Below are positions 30,463 to 39,996 of a stretch of 64,000 nt of DNA, piece after piece; position 1 is the stretch's first letter, and the number at the start of each line of letters is the position of its first letter. A program made the position numbers and the translations under genes. The DNA is from Limimaricola sp. G21655-S1 (GTDB lineage Bacteria; Pseudomonadota; Alphaproteobacteria; Rhodobacterales; Rhodobacteraceae). The stretch lies in assembly GCF_027213785.1 (NCBI RefSeq), contig NZ_JAPWGO010000001.1:376007-440006 (forward strand). Reading direction: 5' to 3'. The notes beneath the pieces were generated by a model that worked only from the letters and a program-made list of their open reading frames with translations, had not been told where the DNA came from and searched no databases.

Positions 30463-30867
30463 TCAGACCTGTTCGATCTCGATCAGGCAGCCGTCGAAAT
30501 CCTTGGGGTGCAGGAACAGCACCGGCTTGCCATGGGCACCGGTCTTGGGATTGCCGTCGCCCAGCACTCGCGCGCCTTCGGCCACGAGCCGGTCGCGGGC
30601 CGCGTAAATGTCCTCCACCTCGTAGCAGACATGGTGCATGCCGCCCGAGGGGCTCTTTTCGAGAAACCCCGTGATGGGCGAGGCCTCGCCCAGCGGCTCC
30701 ATCAGCTCGATCTTGCTGTTGGGCAGTTCCACGAAGACTACGCGGACGCCATGCTCCGGCAGCGCCTGCGGGGCGCTGACCTGCGCACCAAGCGACCGGG
30801 CATAGCGGTCGCGCGCGGCGGCGAGGTCGGGCACGGCGATGGCGACATGGTTGAGGCGACCGATCAT
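30463..30867 (-). CDS. mce: Methylmalonyl-CoA epimerase
   Basis: 134 residues of the vicinal-oxygen-chelate fold. Metal ligands are visible: His in GRLNHVAIAVPD, His in GGMHHVCYEVEDI, Glu in CLIEIEQV. KIELMEPLGEASPI and LHPKDFDG are typical of Mce. It interconverts (2R)- and (2S)-methylmalonyl-CoA (and ethylmalonyl-CoA in some alphaproteobacteria) in propionate and acetate assimilation. ATG 30867 is chosen, with AGGAG 7 bases upstream. DUF1467 follows on the same strand. Confidence 0.92.
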   Translation of the reverse strand: MIGRLNHVAIAVPDLAAARDRYARSLGAQVSAPQALPEHGVRVVFVELPNSKIELMEPLGEASPITGFLEKSPSGGMHHVCYEVEDIYAARDRLVAEGARVLGDGNPKTGAHGKPVLFLHPKDFDGCLIEIEQV

Positions 30868-31019
30868 CGGAAAGCTCCTGCTGACATGGGGGCGATATGG
30901 CGGCTCGGACCCGGTGGCGCAACCGCGCGGATCGTCGCGGCTTAAGACGGGATTCACCCTGTCCGGCGAGACTGCCCGAAGCAAGGGCCCTTCGGGCCCG
31001 ACCCCAAAGGGAGCCCAGC

Positions 31020-31739
31020 ATGCCGGTCAACATCCCCTTTCCCGGCGCGCGCGCGCCCACCGCGGACAGGCCGCTGCTCGGGCTGACCGTGCTGCTGGTC
31101 GAGGACAGCCGCTTCGCCTGCGAGGCGATGCGCCTTTTGTGCCTGCGCTCCGGTGCCCGGATCCGCCGCGCCGACAGCCTGCACAATGCCCGCCGCCACC
31201 TGCGGGGCTACCGCCCCGACGCGGTGATCGTCGATCTCGGCCTGCCGGACGGCTCGGGGGTCGAATTGATCCTCGAACTGGCGCAGGCCACCCCGCGGAT
31301 CGACATGCTGCTGGCCACCTCCGGCGATCCGGATGGCGAAGCGCCGGCGCGCGCGGCCGGGGCGGACGGCTTTCTCGCCAAACCGATCGGCCGACTGGGG
31401 GAGTTCCAGCAGGCGCTGCTCGCGCATGTGCCGCCCGATCGCCGCCCCGGGGGGCTTGGGTGCCTTCCGGTCGGCGAGGAGATCCGTCCCGATCCGGTGG
31501 CGTTCCGCGACGATCTGGCGCTGGCGGCCCAGCTGATGCGGCACGGTCGCGCGGACGAGCGGGTCATGGCCTATCTGGCGCAGTTCCTCGCCGGGGTGGC
31601 GAAGGCCGCCGGCGATGCGAAGCTCTGCGCGGCGGCCGAGGCGCTGTCCGTCGCGCGGCATGGGGGCGCGGCGGGCCCCGCCTTCGACCGGCTGGCGGCG
31701 CTGGTCGAGGATCGGCTCGCGGCGCCGGCGGCGCTTTGA
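31020..31739 (+). CDS. Response regulator receiver protein with helical C-terminal extension
   Basis: 239 residues. The N-terminal receiver domain (about 22-140) has the acidic pair Glu28-Asp29, phospho-acceptor Asp72 (VIVDLGLPDG), Thr100-Ser101 and Lys121 (FLAKPIG), all intact. The C-terminal 90 residues are helical with no DNA-binding or enzymatic signature, so it probably acts by protein contacts. No kinase is adjacent; an HWE kinase lies 27 kb away. The ATG has AAGGGA upstream, after a GGGCCC-TTC-GGGCCC hairpin (30985-30999) in the leader. Confidence 0.85.
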   Translation: MPVNIPFPGARAPTADRPLLGLTVLLVEDSRFACEAMRLLCLRSGARIRRADSLHNARRHLRGYRPDAVIVDLGLPDGSGVELILELAQATPRIDMLLATSGDPDGEAPARAAGADGFLAKPIGRLGEFQQALLAHVPPDRRPGGLGCLPVGEEIRPDPVAFRDDLALAAQLMRHGRADERVMAYLAQFLAGVAKAAGDAKLCAAAEALSVARHGGAAGPAFDRLAALVEDRLAAPAAL

Positions 31740-31752
31740 GCCGTGCCGCCGC

Positions 31753-32949
31753 TCAGGCGAACAGTCCGGGATCGGCGCCGAGTTCGAGCCCCGGGAACAC
31801 CGATCCCTCGATCACCGATCGGTCGAGGCCGAACAGGCCGCGCATCACCCAGCCCGCATGGGCGCGCAGATCGCGCGTGGGCATCAGGTCGCGCCGGTCG
31901 TAGAGCGCGGCCTCGGACAGGCCGGGCCAGTCGCCCAGCACCCGCCCGCCGCGCAGCGCGCCGCCGGCATAGAGCATCGCGCCGCCGGTGCCGTGATCGG
32001 TGCCCTTCGTGCCGTTCTCGCGCGCGGTGCGGCCGAACTCGGTCACGCAGAGCACCGCGGTCTTTTCCCATGCGGGGCCCAGCCCCGCCTCCAGCGTCAA
32101 CAGCGTGTCGGCGAGCCGCCCCAGCGCCCGGCTTAGCCCGACCGACTGCCGTTCATGGGTGTCCCACCCGGTGAGCGAGAAGCTGGCGATCCGGCTGTCG
32201 CCCCGAAGCCGCGAGGCCGCGAACTCGGCCAGCCGCACATGGTCGCCGCGCAGCGCCTCGTCGCCGTTGTCACCCATCTCAGCGGCCTGACCGGTCTCTT
32301 CGGCGGCGAGGCTGTCTACGATGTCCATCGCCTCGGCCACGGCGTCGCGGAACAGCGGATCGTCATGGGTCACAAGTTCCAGCAGCCGGCGCCCCTGCGG
32401 GGTCAGCTCCAGCCGCGCCTCGGGCGACCAGCGGGTCGTCGCGGCGCGGCCCGACAGGATCAGCATCTCCTCGCGGCCGATCGCATAGGCGGTTTCGGCG
32501 GAAAGGCCCGGAATGGTCTGCAGCATCCGGTTGAGCCAGCCATCGGCCCCCGCCTGTCCCGGCGTCCCGGCTTCGAGCAGGTCCTGCCCGTCGAAATGGC
32601 TGCGCTTGTCGCGATAGGGTGTCGAGACGGCATGGACGGCGCCGAACTCGCCGCGTTTCCACATCGGGGCCAGCCGGTCGAGCGCCGGATGCAGTGCGTA
32701 GAACCCCGCATCGATGGCGCCGGGATCGGCTTGGACCGCCAGCGTCGGGCGCAGCGCCGCGAGGGCGGGATCGCCCACGGGGCGCACCACGTCGAGCCCG
32801 TCCATCGCCCCGCGCAGCACGATCACGACGAGCCGGTTCTCCCACGGCGCGCTGGCGAAGGCCATCGGCGTCAGCAGCGGGCTCGCCGCGGCGGAGCATC
32901 CCAGCGCGAGGCCGCCGCCCAGCACGGAGCGTCTGTCGATCCCGGTCAT
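31753..32949 (-). CDS. DUF1501 family protein with Tat signal
   Basis: 398 residues. The N-terminus DRRSVLGGGLALG is a twin-arginine signal, predicting export folded to the periplasm. LVVIVLRGAMDGLDVVRPVGDP, GWDTHERQ and EFGRTARENGTKGTDHGTGG match DUF1501, an alkaline-phosphatase/sulfatase-like superfamily branch with likely metal ligands in the Asp/His-rich motifs. Substrate unknown. It lies four bases downstream of the DUF1800 gene, its Shine-Dalgarno AGAGGAG inside that gene's end, so the pair is translationally coupled. Confidence 0.88.
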   Translation of the reverse strand: MTGIDRRSVLGGGLALGCSAAASPLLTPMAFASAPWENRLVVIVLRGAMDGLDVVRPVGDPALAALRPTLAVQADPGAIDAGFYALHPALDRLAPMWKRGEFGAVHAVSTPYRDKRSHFDGQDLLEAGTPGQAGADGWLNRMLQTIPGLSAETAYAIGREEMLILSGRAATTRWSPEARLELTPQGRRLLELVTHDDPLFRDAVAEAMDIVDSLAAEETGQAAEMGDNGDEALRGDHVRLAEFAASRLRGDSRIASFSLTGWDTHERQSVGLSRALGRLADTLLTLEAGLGPAWEKTAVLCVTEFGRTARENGTKGTDHGTGGAMLYAGGALRGGRVLGDWPGLSEAALYDRRDLMPTRDLRAHAGWVMRGLFGLDRSVIEGSVFPGLELGADPGLFA

Positions 32950-32953
32950 GCCG

Positions 32954-34330
32954 TCATCTCCTCTGGAAGGCGGGGCTGGACAGCACCACCCCGATCGCCT
33001 CGGCGCGGCTTTCGGCGGCCCGGGCCGCGAAGACCAGCGCCTCCGGCGCGTCGGTACCCACGGCGACCCGCACGAAGGCGCGCGGGTCGGGCAGGTCGTC
33101 GAGCAGCACCGATGGCGTGTTCATCGCCCAGTCGATCCGCGCGGCCATGCCATGCGGGGTGATCCAGGCCTCGGCGGCCTCGGGCCAGCCATCGGGGCCG
33201 GGTGGCCGTTCCCAAGGCTGCCCCATCCGCATCAAGGGCTGGTACAGCTGCCGCCTGAGATCGGGCGTGCCAAGCCCCGCGATGGCCTGCGGGGCCACGC
33301 CGAGCGCCCGCAGCGCGCTCTGCACGAAACCGTAAGGCTGCTTGATCTTGCGCGGCTCCGGCGACCAGGCGGCGGGGTGTTCCAGAAGCGTCGCGGTGAC
33401 CGCGAGAAGGTCGCCACGACTGTCGCGCCAGACCGTTTCGAGCGTGGCCACAAGCGCCTCGTCGGGATCATCAGCCACGAAATGCACCGCGATCTTGCGC
33501 GCCATGTGACGGGCGGTGGCGGGGTGACGCGCCAGCATCCTGAGCGCCTCGCGGATCGTGTCGAAGCTGGCGCGGTCGGAAAAGGTCATGCCAAGCACGG
33601 TCTCGGCGCCCGGCTCGGCCCGGTCCGGACGGTATTCCAGGCCGCGCGCGGGGCTCCAGCTCAGCCCGGTGAGCAGCTCGGCCAGCTCGCGCACGTCGGT
33701 CTGGTCATAGGGACCGTCCACACCCACCGTGTGCAGTTCCAGAAGCTCGCGCGCGAGATTCTCGTTCAGCCCGCCGCCGCGGCGCCCGGCGCGGCTGTTC
33801 GGCCCGGTCGATCGCGCCTGATCCAGGTAGGCGAGCATCGCCGGATGGGTGACGACGGCGATCAACAGCTCCTCGAAGGGGGCGGCGACGCGCGGCCGGA
33901 TCGCCTCCTCGACATAGGGGGTGATCAGGTGACGCCAGGCCTGCACTGGTGCCCGTGTGGTGAAGTGATCGGCCCAAAACCGCACCAGACGCTCGTGCAG
34001 CCCGCCTTCCGGCGCCGCGACGCCGCGGGCAAGACTGGTCGCGAAATTGCGCCAGCCAAGCGCGCGCGCCGCGGCGCTCAGCTTGTTCTGCGCATCACGC
34101 GCGGCCTTCTCCTGCGCGCTACCGCGGGCCGCGCGCTTGGCACGGCCGGCCTCGTACCATTCGACCAGGGTCGGTCGCGCCTCGCCGAAGGGGGGGATCG
34201 GAAACTCTCGGGCGATCTCGTCACGCCCGCTCAGCGGTCGCAGCATCGCCGCGACGCTTTCGGGGGGCGGCTGCACCGGCGACAGGCCGGTGCCGAAGCG
34301 GATGGCGGCACGAAGCGGGTCGAAGGGCAC
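32954..34330 (-). CDS. DUF1800 family protein
   Basis: 458 residues. RFWADHFTTRAPVQAWRHLITPYVEEAIRP, NENLARELLELHTVGVDGPYDQTDVRELA and ARHPATARHMARKIAVHFVADDP are hallmark DUF1800 blocks. The family is almost always followed by DUF1501, as here, and is abundant in planctomycetes and marine bacteria; its role is unknown, with a link to extracellular polysaccharide or protein turnover only suspected. The start is GTG at 34330 with AAGGA 7 bases upstream. No signal peptide is visible, unlike its Tat-exported partner. Confidence 0.88.
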   Translation of the reverse strand: MPFDPLRAAIRFGTGLSPVQPPPESVAAMLRPLSGRDEIAREFPIPPFGEARPTLVEWYEAGRAKRAARGSAQEKAARDAQNKLSAAARALGWRNFATSLARGVAAPEGGLHERLVRFWADHFTTRAPVQAWRHLITPYVEEAIRPRVAAPFEELLIAVVTHPAMLAYLDQARSTGPNSRAGRRGGGLNENLARELLELHTVGVDGPYDQTDVRELAELLTGLSWSPARGLEYRPDRAEPGAETVLGMTFSDRASFDTIREALRMLARHPATARHMARKIAVHFVADDPDEALVATLETVWRDSRGDLLAVTATLLEHPAAWSPEPRKIKQPYGFVQSALRALGVAPQAIAGLGTPDLRRQLYQPLMRMGQPWERPPGPDGWPEAAEAWITPHGMAARIDWAMNTPSVLLDDLPDPRAFVRVAVGTDAPEALVFAARAAESRAEAIGVVLSSPAFQRR

Positions 34331-34389
34331 GGGCGAATCCTTCTCGGTATCTGCCGATCATATAGGCAGGCGCCGCTCCGGGCGTGAGC

Positions 34390-34411
34390 CCCGCCGCGCA
34401 CGCGCGGCGGG
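34390..34411 (-). terminator. GC hairpin downstream of tamB
   Basis: A 10-bp perfect stem (34390-34399 with 34402-34411) closes a 2-nt loop just past the tamB stop (34420). No T-run follows, so termination is uncertain; it may stabilise the 3' end. Confidence 0.4.
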
Positions 34412-34419
34412 AATCCGCC

Positions 34420-37400
34420 TCAGTAGTCGCGCTCGAAGAAGATCCCGAGCGAGGTCTCTCCATCGCTGCTGACGCGGCCCTGCGCCGTGATGTCGTCGGT
34501 CACGTCGAGGTTGAGGTTGATCGAGGTCTGGTCGGTGCCGACGGTGACGTCGGTATAGACGTTCTCAGAGAGGTACTTGCCGGCGCGTACGGCGGCGTTG
34601 CCCTCGTCGTCGGTTGTGATGTCGAGATCGTCGAGGCCGGTATCGGCCCGGAAATCATCGATCAGCCCGCCGCCGCCGGTGCCCGCCAGCGTACCCACCG
34701 CCGCCGCGAGCTGCACCGCCTGCAGCGGCGAGAGCGAGGTGATGTCGCGCCCGAAGATGAGCTGGGCCAGCACCTCGTCCTGCGGCAGGTCCGGCGTCGA
34801 TTCGAACCGCACCTCGGGCTCGCTCGCCGGGCCTTCGATGATGATCCGCACCTGCGTGCCGGTCGCGGCCTGGGTGGTGGCCACCAGCCGGATGAAGGGG
34901 CTGAAATCGCCTTGCAGATAGGCACCGCCCTCGTCGAGCTCGAAGCGCTGCTGCAGGATGTCGAGCCGGCCGCGGATCAGTTCGAACTCGCCCACGGGGA
35001 TCACCTGGTTGGTGGTGCCGCTGATCTCCAGCTCGCCACCCAGCTCGGCGTCGAGGCCACGGCCGCGGATGAAGATGCGCGACGGCGCGCTGATGGTCAC
35101 GTCGAGCCCGTAGCCCGGGCCGGAGGGTCCATCGGCCTCGGCCGCGCTTTCGCCGATGTCGACCCCGGCGATGCTCAGCCCGGCCCGCGCCAGCGTGCGC
35201 TGCACCTCCTGCGGCGCGTTGACGTGACGCACCTCCGGCAGGTCGCCCAGAGCGCCGATGCCGGAAGACGGCACCTGGATCTCGGTCTGGCCCAAGGCGA
35301 CCAGCCCGGAGATCAGCGCCCCGCCGGCCAAGGGGCCGGTGACGCTCAACCGCCCGTCGGCAGTGGTCTGGTAGAGCTCGGGGTCGCGCAGCTCCAGATC
35401 GTCGAGCGTGATGACCAGATCGGCGTCGAAGCCGCCGGTCAGCGCCACGGGACCGGAGACGCCGATTCGGCCGCCCTTTTCCAGCGCCGCGGCGAGCGAC
35501 AGCTCCGCCCGATCGCCCGAGAGGCGGATGGTGGTGTCGATGTCCTGCACCGTGAGGCCGACGGTCGGCACCGCGAGCTCGGCACCGGCGGTGGAGATGG
35601 TGCCGGTCACCGATGAAAGGGCAGGGGGCCCCTCGACCGAGAGATCGAAGCGGGCGGTGCCGTCGAGACGGCGCGGCTCGATCAGATCGTTGACGAGGCC
35701 GAGCTGCGCCTCGCCGGTCACGTCGAGATCGAGTGTGCCGTTGGAGAGGTAGCGCCCCGAGACATCCGCCGAGGTGCCGCCCGGCCCGGTGGCCGAGACG
35801 TCCAGATCGAGATCGCCTGCCGCGTTGCGCGCGGCGGTGCCCGAGGCCGTGACGGGCCCCGAGAAATCGGGGGTGAACAGGCCGATATCGTTCAGCCGCG
35901 CCTCGAAGCTGGCGCTCTGATTGCTGCCCGATCCGGTGGCATCGGCCTGCACCGAAAAGGCCGGGAAGCGGATGTCGAGATCCTGCACCGCGATCTCGCC
36001 CGGGGCGTCGCGGCTCAGCCGGGCATCGATCGAACCGGTGCCGTCGAGCAGGCGAGAGGCCGCCTCGACGCCGATGTCGAGATTGGCGGCCTGACCGTCG
36101 ATGGTGACGTCGAAGGCGGAGAGATCCGGCATCACGCTGCCCGCGGCGTCGAGATCGACGCTGCCGCCCAGGGGGCGTCCCGCGAGCTGTGAGAAGGGCG
36201 CGAGTGACGCGATCTCGGTCGCGGCGCTGAAGGTGATCCGGCGGCCCTGCGCCTCCGGGGCGACGCGGCCCGTGGCGGCAATGTCGGTGCCTTGGGCGCG
36301 GCCGGTCACGTCGAAATCGATGCCGCCCGCGGCGTCGCCCGAAGCATTGGCCGAGAGGGTGGCGGGACCCGACAGCCCCGGCGCGAAGGGCGCGATCTCG
36401 GTCAGCTCGATATCGACATCGCCGGTGGGCAGCCCATCGGTCACGGTGGCCTCGCCCATGGCGCGGATCTGCGGGTTCACAAGCGTGAAGCGGGGCAGGG
36501 CGAAGTCCTGCGGGCCGGAGCGGATCACCTGCGCGTCGAGCACCGTCTCGCCCGCGAGCAGCGGGTCGAGCTGGCCGATGCCGGTGGTCACGTTCGAGGT
36601 CGTGCCGTCGAGCGTCACGTCGAAGCGTGACAGGTCGGCGCTCGCGGTGCCGTTGGCCCTCAAATCGACCGCGCCCGAGAGGGGGCGGCCCGCCAGCGTG
36701 CCGATGGGCGCGAGGTCGTCGATGTCGATGTCGATGTCGAAATCGCCCGCGCCGTCCTCGATCGTGGCAGAGCCCGTGACGTTGAGGCCCTCGGAGGCGA
36801 CGCGCAGGTTCTCGACCAGCAGGTCCTCGGGGCCGGTACGCACCGCGTGGCCCGAGAGCGTCAGCTCGCCGCCGAACAGCTCGTCCGCCTCTGCCGTGCC
36901 GGTCGAGAGATTGGTGGCGCGACCATCGAGGGTCACGTCGAAGGTCGAGGCGTCGAGCGCGGCGGAGCCCTGCGCGCTGAGCTGCGCCTCGCCCGCGAGC
37001 GGGCGGTCCACGGCCTCGCCCACGGCAGAGAGGTCGCGCGCGTCGAGGTCGAGGTCGAACTCGGCCAGTCCCTCGACCACCTCGGCGCGGCCCGTCGCGG
37101 CAACGGCGGGGCCGTCGAGCTTCAGATCCTCGACCGAGAAGCTGTCCGGCCCGGTGCGGGTGGCCTGGCCCGAAAGCGCGACCCGGCCCCGCAGCAGCAG
37201 GTCGGCCTGGGCGATGCCGGTGACGAGATCGGTGGTCACGGCGTCGAGCGTGAGGTCGGCGGCGGAGCCGTCGGTCTCGGCCGTGCCGGCCGCATAGAGC
37301 CGCGCGGCGCCGGAGATCGGCCGGTCGAGCGCTTCGCCAAGCGGCGAAAGGTCAGAGGCCTCGGCCTCGATGTCGAATGTCGCGGTGGTCCCGTCGAGGG

Positions 37401-39996
37401 CCGCGTCGCCACTGGCGCGAACCCAGGGGGCCGAAAGCACGAGATCCTCGACCGTGAAGGCCATCTCGCCGCTGCGGACCGCATGGCCGGCGATCTCGAC
37501 CCGGCCTCGCAGCAGCGGGTCGGCCTGCGCGATGCCGGTGACGAGATCGGTGGCGCTGGCGTCGAGCGTGATGTCGGCCTCGGAGAGATCGGTCTGCATC
37601 GAGCCCGCCGCCGAGATGTCGATCGCGCCCGAGAGCGGCATCGCGACCGCCTCGCCCACCGGGCCGAGATCGGATGCGGCCGCGTCGATGTCGAAGGTCG
37701 CGGTGCCGCCGTCCAGCTCGGCGCGCCCCGTGGCCCGGAGGCTCTGCGAGGTCATGTCGAGATTCTCGACGCGGAAGCTCTCGGGGCCCGAGCGCAGGGC
37801 GCGACCCGACAGAGTCGCCTGTCCCCACAGCAGCGGGTCGGCCTGGGCGACGCCGGTGACGAGATCGGTGGTCTCGGCGTCGATCACGAGGTCGAAGGTC
37901 GAGGCGTCGGGCGCGAGCGTGCCCTCGGCCGAGAAGACCGCCGCACCGGAGAGATCGCGGCCCGCGATCGAGGAGAAGGGCGCGATGTCACGCAGATCGG
38001 CGGTCATGTCGAGCGTGACCTGCCCGCCTTCCTCCTCTGGGGCTTGGGTGGCGTCGATCACGGCACGGCCATTGGGCAGCTCTGCCACCACGTCGGCGCG
38101 GGTCACGCCGGCCGCATCGCGCGAGGCGGTGCCGGTGAGGGTCGCGGGGCCCTCGACCCCGTCGAGCGCGAGGCCCGCATCCTCGACCGAGATGTCGAAG
38201 CGGGCCTCGGAGGCCCCGGAGGTGATGTCGGCCTCGGCGGTGGCGGTCAGCCCGGGCGTGGTGATCGCCAGATTCTCGACCCGGGTGCCGGTCTCGTCCC
38301 GCGCGGCCCGGAGCGCGATCTCGCCCGCGCCGCCGATATAGGGGTCGAGCGGTTCGATCCCGAGCGCCAGATCCTGCGTGGTCCCCGACAGGGTCACGTC
38401 GAAGATCCCGTCGAGCGGGCGGATCGTGCTGTCGATGTCGAGATCGGCGGCCCCTGCGAGATCGAGGCCGGTGAGGCCCGAGAACCGCTCCAGCCGATCG
38501 GCGGCAAGCTCCACGGTCGAGCTGGTTTCGAAGCCGTTTTCGGAACCGGCGACGGTGCCGGTGGCGTCGAGCGCGATGCCCGGCCCGTCCAGCGTGACGC
38601 GGTCGATGGTGACCGGGCCTTCGCCGTCGCGTTCGAGCACGATTTCGCCCGCGATCTGCTCACCCAGCGCCTCCGCGAGGTCCTCGTCGTCGAATTGCAG
38701 CCCGCGCGCGGTGTAGTCGATATCGGCGGTGAACAGGCTCGGCGCGACGTCGCTTTCGCGCACGATCACGCCGCCGCCCTGCACGGTGAATTGCGGGATC
38801 GTCAGCCCGGGACGCGCGAAATCGCGGGCGGTCAGGTCGATCACCCATTGATCGCCGATGCTGGCGTCGAATTGCAGCGCCAGATCGGCGCCGCCGATCC
38901 GGGTTTCGCCACCGGCCACGGGCAGGACGACCGGGCCGCCATCCTCGCCGCCGATGCTGCCGTTGAGATCGAAGCTCTCGGGCCAGCCATCGGCGCCGAT
39001 CCGGGCCGAGCCGTCGAGCGTGAGCGCCTGCGCCTCGATCGAAAGCCGCGACAGCGCCAGCGCGCCGTCGGCGCCGCGCGATCCGGTGACGGCGAGCCCG
39101 ACATCGGGGCCGAAGAACTCGGCATAGTCGGGCGCGATCAGCGGCGTCACGTCGCCATCCACGTCGAGCGAAAAGGCCAGCGGCGCGGTGCCACCCTCGG
39201 GCGCTTCGCCCCGGTCGAGCGCGAAATCGCCGCTGATCCGTGGCTGCCCGTCGGTGGCCAGCGAGATCGCCGCGTCGAAATCGTCGATCGGCCCCGCGCC
39301 CTCGACCCTGAGCGCCACAGAGGGGCGGCCGGGCAGGTCGAGCGCCCGCGCGGCGATGCCGTTCTCGGCCTCTTCCAGCGCCAGCGTCAGGTCTAGGAGG
39401 CGGCTGTCGTTGGAATAGCTGCCCGAGAGTTCGAAGCGGCCGGTCTTCTCGCCCAGCCGCTCGGCGGTGAGCTGCGCCTCGCCTTCGCCGCCCGCGAGCT
39501 GCGCCGAGCCCTGCACGGTGAGCGCGACTTCCTCGTCGAGAAACGCCTCGCCCAGCACCAGCCGGTCGATCGAGAGCTCGTCGAGCCGGATCGAGACCGG
39601 CAGTTCGGGCAGGGAGAAGGGCGTGGCCTCGGCCGCGGGCGCTTCTTCGGCACCGGCCACCGGCGGCCGGGTCAGTTCGATCAACTCGGCCGAAAGCTCC
39701 TCGACCTCGAGCCTGCCGCGCAGCAGCGCCGAGCGATTCCAGTCGAGCACGAGGTTCTCGGCCCTGAGCCAGACGCCTTCCTCGTCGGCGATGGTCATCA
39801 CCTCGATCGAGGCGGCGGAGCTCAGCGCGCCCTGAAAGCCGGTGATGATCACTTCGCGACCGGCGCCCGAGAGGTTGTCCTCGATCAGCCCGGTGAGAAA
39901 GCCGCGATCGCGCTCGGCCTGCTCCTCCTGCGCGGGGAGCATGGTCGGCGCGACGGTGGCGATGGTGATGGCGGCGGCGCGGGAGAGCTGTTTCAA
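34420..39996 (-). CDS. tamB: Translocation and assembly module subunit TamB
   Basis: 1858 residues, clearly longer than E. coli TamB (about 1260). An N-terminal signal anchor (about 1-22) is followed by very long beta-helical AsmA-like repeats and the C-terminal DUF490 domain (about 1480-1858) ending in FFERDY, an aromatic terminus suited to contact the TamA barrel. TamB bridges the inner membrane to TamA and moves lipids/outer-membrane proteins. The start is TTG at 39996, overlapping the tamA stop as TTGA; no ATG nearby preserves the signal anchor. The extra length comes partly from 106-residue tandem repeats at 36598-37869. Confidence 0.93.
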   Translation of the reverse strand: MKQLSRAAAITIATVAPTMLPAQEEQAERDRGFLTGLIEDNLSGAGREVIITGFQGALSSAASIEVMTIADEEGVWLRAENLVLDWNRSALLRGRLEVEELSAELIELTRPPVAGAEEAPAAEATPFSLPELPVSIRLDELSIDRLVLGEAFLDEEVALTVQGSAQLAGGEGEAQLTAERLGEKTGRFELSGSYSNDSRLLDLTLALEEAENGIAARALDLPGRPSVALRVEGAGPIDDFDAAISLATDGQPRISGDFALDRGEAPEGGTAPLAFSLDVDGDVTPLIAPDYAEFFGPDVGLAVTGSRGADGALALSRLSIEAQALTLDGSARIGADGWPESFDLNGSIGGEDGGPVVLPVAGGETRIGGADLALQFDASIGDQWVIDLTARDFARPGLTIPQFTVQGGGVIVRESDVAPSLFTADIDYTARGLQFDDEDLAEALGEQIAGEIVLERDGEGPVTIDRVTLDGPGIALDATGTVAGSENGFETSSTVELAADRLERFSGLTGLDLAGAADLDIDSTIRPLDGIFDVTLSGTTQDLALGIEPLDPYIGGAGEIALRAARDETGTRVENLAITTPGLTATAEADITSGASEARFDISVEDAGLALDGVEGPATLTGTASRDAAGVTRADVVAELPNGRAVIDATQAPEEEGGQVTLDMTADLRDIAPFSSIAGRDLSGAAVFSAEGTLAPDASTFDLVIDAETTDLVTGVAQADPLLWGQATLSGRALRSGPESFRVENLDMTSQSLRATGRAELDGGTATFDIDAAASDLGPVGEAVAMPLSGAIDISAAGSMQTDLSEADITLDASATDLVTGIAQADPLLRGRVEIAGHAVRSGEMAFTVEDLVLSAPWVRASGDAALDGTTATFDIEAEASDLSPLGEALDRPISGAARLYAAGTAETDGSAADLTLDAVTTDLVTGIAQADLLLRGRVALSGQATRTGPDSFSVEDLKLDGPAVAATGRAEVVEGLAEFDLDLDARDLSAVGEAVDRPLAGEAQLSAQGSAALDASTFDVTLDGRATNLSTGTAEADELFGGELTLSGHAVRTGPEDLLVENLRVASEGLNVTGSATIEDGAGDFDIDIDIDDLAPIGTLAGRPLSGAVDLRANGTASADLSRFDVTLDGTTSNVTTGIGQLDPLLAGETVLDAQVIRSGPQDFALPRFTLVNPQIRAMGEATVTDGLPTGDVDIELTEIAPFAPGLSGPATLSANASGDAAGGIDFDVTGRAQGTDIAATGRVAPEAQGRRITFSAATEIASLAPFSQLAGRPLGGSVDLDAAGSVMPDLSAFDVTIDGQAANLDIGVEAASRLLDGTGSIDARLSRDAPGEIAVQDLDIRFPAFSVQADATGSGSNQSASFEARLNDIGLFTPDFSGPVTASGTAARNAAGDLDLDVSATGPGGTSADVSGRYLSNGTLDLDVTGEAQLGLVNDLIEPRRLDGTARFDLSVEGPPALSSVTGTISTAGAELAVPTVGLTVQDIDTTIRLSGDRAELSLAAALEKGGRIGVSGPVALTGGFDADLVITLDDLELRDPELYQTTADGRLSVTGPLAGGALISGLVALGQTEIQVPSSGIGALGDLPEVRHVNAPQEVQRTLARAGLSIAGVDIGESAAEADGPSGPGYGLDVTISAPSRIFIRGRGLDAELGGELEISGTTNQVIPVGEFELIRGRLDILQQRFELDEGGAYLQGDFSPFIRLVATTQAATGTQVRIIIEGPASEPEVRFESTPDLPQDEVLAQLIFGRDITSLSPLQAVQLAAAVGTLAGTGGGGLIDDFRADTGLDDLDITTDDEGNAAVRAGKYLSENVYTDVTVGTDQTSINLNLDVTDDITAQGRVSSDGETSLGIFFERDY
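36598..37869 (-). repeat. Four tandem 318-bp (106-codon) repeats within tamB
   Basis: Four consecutive in-frame units of exactly 106 codons start at 37869, 37551, 37233 and 36915 with TDLVTGVAQADPLL, TDLVTGIAQADPLL, TDLVTGIAQADLLL and TNLSTGTAEADELF. A fifth, diverged copy starts at 36597 (SNVTTGIGQLDPLL). At DNA level a core of about 41 bases at 37831, 37513 and 37195 differs at only a few positions, so the first three arose by fairly recent duplication. Confidence 0.85.
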
